This document shows, in pieces, positions 63,382-64,000 of a DNA stretch of 64,000 bases (position 1 is its first letter; each line of letters opens with the position of its first letter). This DNA is from Hymenobacter psychrotolerans DSM 18569. GTDB lineage: Bacteria > Bacteroidota > Bacteroidia > Cytophagales > Hymenobacteraceae. The position numbers were made by a program, and so were the translations under genes. A model generated the notes under the pieces. It was given only the letters and a program-made list of their open reading frames with translations. It did not search any database and had not been told where the DNA came from. The stretch lies in NCBI RefSeq assembly GCF_900142395.1, contig NZ_FRAS01000019.1:17021-81020 (forward strand), given 5' to 3'.

Positions 63382-63549
63382 GGATAAAATTCATCCGACG
63401 CCGCATAAATTTCACGGGAGGCCGGATAAAACTTACGAGAGGTCGGGTAAAATTTACCCGACCTCTCGTAAGTTTTATGGGAGGCCCCGTGAATTTCACG
63501 GCAGGCCGCATAAACCAGACGCGGGGCCGGATGAACTTCATCCGGCCCC
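63382..63549. repeat. 21-base-period array of palindromic units
   Basis: Eight consecutive 21-base units without gaps: starts at 63382, 63403, 63424, 63445, 63466, 63487, 63508 and 63529; a ninth (63550-63570) is very degenerate. Rough unit: GGATAAAATTCACCC plus a 6-base GAGGCC-like spacer. Several units are exact 15-base palindromes with an odd centre (63445-63459, 63487-63501, 63529-63543). Two larger perfect palindromes span units: 63426-63478 (26-base arms) and 63516-63556 (20-base arms). The 317 bases between 63342 and 63658 hold this array and the inverted repeat at 63568-63655, and no gene that I can support. Confidence 0.9.
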
Positions 63550-63567
63550 GCGTCTGCGTTACACGCT

Positions 63568-63655
63568 GTAGGGTGCGGGGCTTGCCCCCGCCCGTCGCTG
63601 CACGAAACCCGCATCAATCGTTCACCGGCGGGCGGGGGCCAGCCCCGCACCCTAC
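63568..63655. repeat. Inverted-repeat element, G+C-rich
   Basis: 27-base arms (63568-63594 and 63629-63655) with one mismatch and a 34-base centre. It begins where the 21-base array ends and stops 3 bases before the stop codon of the following - strand gene. It may fold into the 3' end of that gene's mRNA, but no T-tract follows on the - strand. It resembles, from memory, a palindromic repeat dispersed in Hymenobacter-like genomes. Confidence 0.8.
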
Positions 63656-63658
63656 CGG

Positions 63659-64000
63659 CTACTGCTTGGGTGTGGCCTTGGCCGCCTTCTGGGCCGTGCT
63701 TTGCTCGAAGCGGGTTTTGAGCGTGCCCACGGCGTCCTGCGCCCCCGACACGCCCTGTTTGGCAGCCTGCTGCACCGAGCTGTAGTAGGCCAGGGCCGTC
63801 ACGTAGCTTTCGCTGCCCAGCTTGACGCTGGTGCTGGCCAGGTTGGTAGCCAGCGGCTGCAGGCGCCGCGCCATGCGTTGCAGCTGCTGCCAGGCCGCCA
63901 GGTCGAGGCGCAGGCCGGGAATGTCCACGTAGCCGGGCGCGAACTGCGGCTGCTGCTCGGCCAGGTCCAGGGCCTTCTCGATGAAGGGCAGCGAGGCGTC
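63659..64000 (-). CDS. Conserved protein of unknown function (5' part outside window)
   Basis: The C-terminal 113 residues of a longer protein that continues past base 64000. The visible part is helical: PFIEKALDLAEQQPQFAPGY, LAAWQQLQRMARRLQPLATN, SESYVTALAYYSSVQQAAKQ and a Gln/Lys/Ala-rich tail. It resembles a small cytoplasmic family I know from Bacteroidota without function. A GTG at 63928 is open but is not the true start, since the frame stays open to the window edge. No signal or membrane segment is visible in this part. Confidence 0.7.
   Translation of the reverse strand, partial: DASLPFIEKALDLAEQQPQFAPGYVDIPGLRLDLAAWQQLQRMARRLQPLATNLASTSVKLGSESYVTALAYYSSVQQAAKQGVSGAQDAVGTLKTRFEQSTAQKAAKATPKQ

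Noticed and set aside
63382..63549. CRISPR array
   Set aside because: The 21-base units follow each other without unique spacers and no cas gene is visible; a CRISPR has 23-50 base repeats separated by spacers.
62598..63650. 350-codon - strand frame through the repeat array and the Gly/Tyr-rich gene
   Set aside because: Overlaps the secreted-protein gene in antisense and has no domain. The part in the array is reported as a repeat curiosity only.

Overview
The window is G+C-rich chromosomal DNA from a member of the Bacteroidota, most likely order Cytophagales and family Hymenobacteraceae (Hymenobacter-like). Four things point there: promoters of the phylum type (-7 element TAnnTTTG, in the best cases with TTTG or a near match about 19 bases upstream); no clear Shine-Dalgarno pattern; secreted proteins ending in type IX secretion (T9SS) sorting domains; and phylum-typical families (DUF3857 proteins, an IPExxxVDY protein, a PorV-like barrel, S46 dipeptidyl-peptidase). 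The placement is from memory of these families, not from a search.

Layout. 1-2.5 kb: a catalase cut by the left edge, divergent from an MFS transporter. 2.7-8.9 kb: three tandem DUF3857/transglutaminase-like secreted proteins, of which only the third keeps the catalytic Cys and His. 9.2-18.5 kb: a large secreted reprolysin-like metalloprotease, a coupled outer-membrane pair and an S46 peptidase. 18.7-25 kb: yidD, a lipoprotein, lgt, nadE, a membrane-anchored phosphoesterase. 24.4-28.9 kb: the acpP-fabF-rnc operon, divergent from the IPExxxVDY gene and pyk. 29-36 kb: a T9SS cargo protein, rpsT, a YheT-type hydrolase, an A+T-rich SUKH (SMI1/KNR4) orphan, rsmG, and a glycosyltransferase overlapping an ECF sigma factor gene. 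35.8-42.8 kb: tgt, an LptF/LptG permease, a DMT transporter, ispE and a PglC/PglD/PglE-like sugar cluster. 43-46 kb: a trans-sulfuration enzyme and atpD-atpC. 46.3-50 kb: tRNA-Gln, prs, rplY and pth. 50-63 kb: metG, msrB, typA, small proteins, acylphosphatase, a TrmH-type methyltransferase, a histidine kinase with its response regulator, and a Gly/Tyr-rich secreted protein. The right edge holds a dense repeat region and a partial gene.

Most genes are housekeeping and sit in arrangements known from other bacteria. The most unusual locus is 47441-48520: an A+T-rich two-gene cassette (a SatD-family protein plus a small membrane protein) inserted between prs and rplY of the otherwise conserved prs-rplY-pth order. 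Its left border is a perfect 68-base palindrome that contains the satD start codon. The SatD N-terminal domain has motif spacing like class III nucleotide cyclases and is joined to a C-terminal helix-turn-helix, so the pair could be a small signalling or regulatory module. The second is 63382-63549, a 21-base-period array of palindromic units with two larger perfect palindromes nested in it. Several other long inverted repeats (27306-27387, 33770-33874, 38183-38269, 63568-63655) look like dispersed palindromic elements of this genome.
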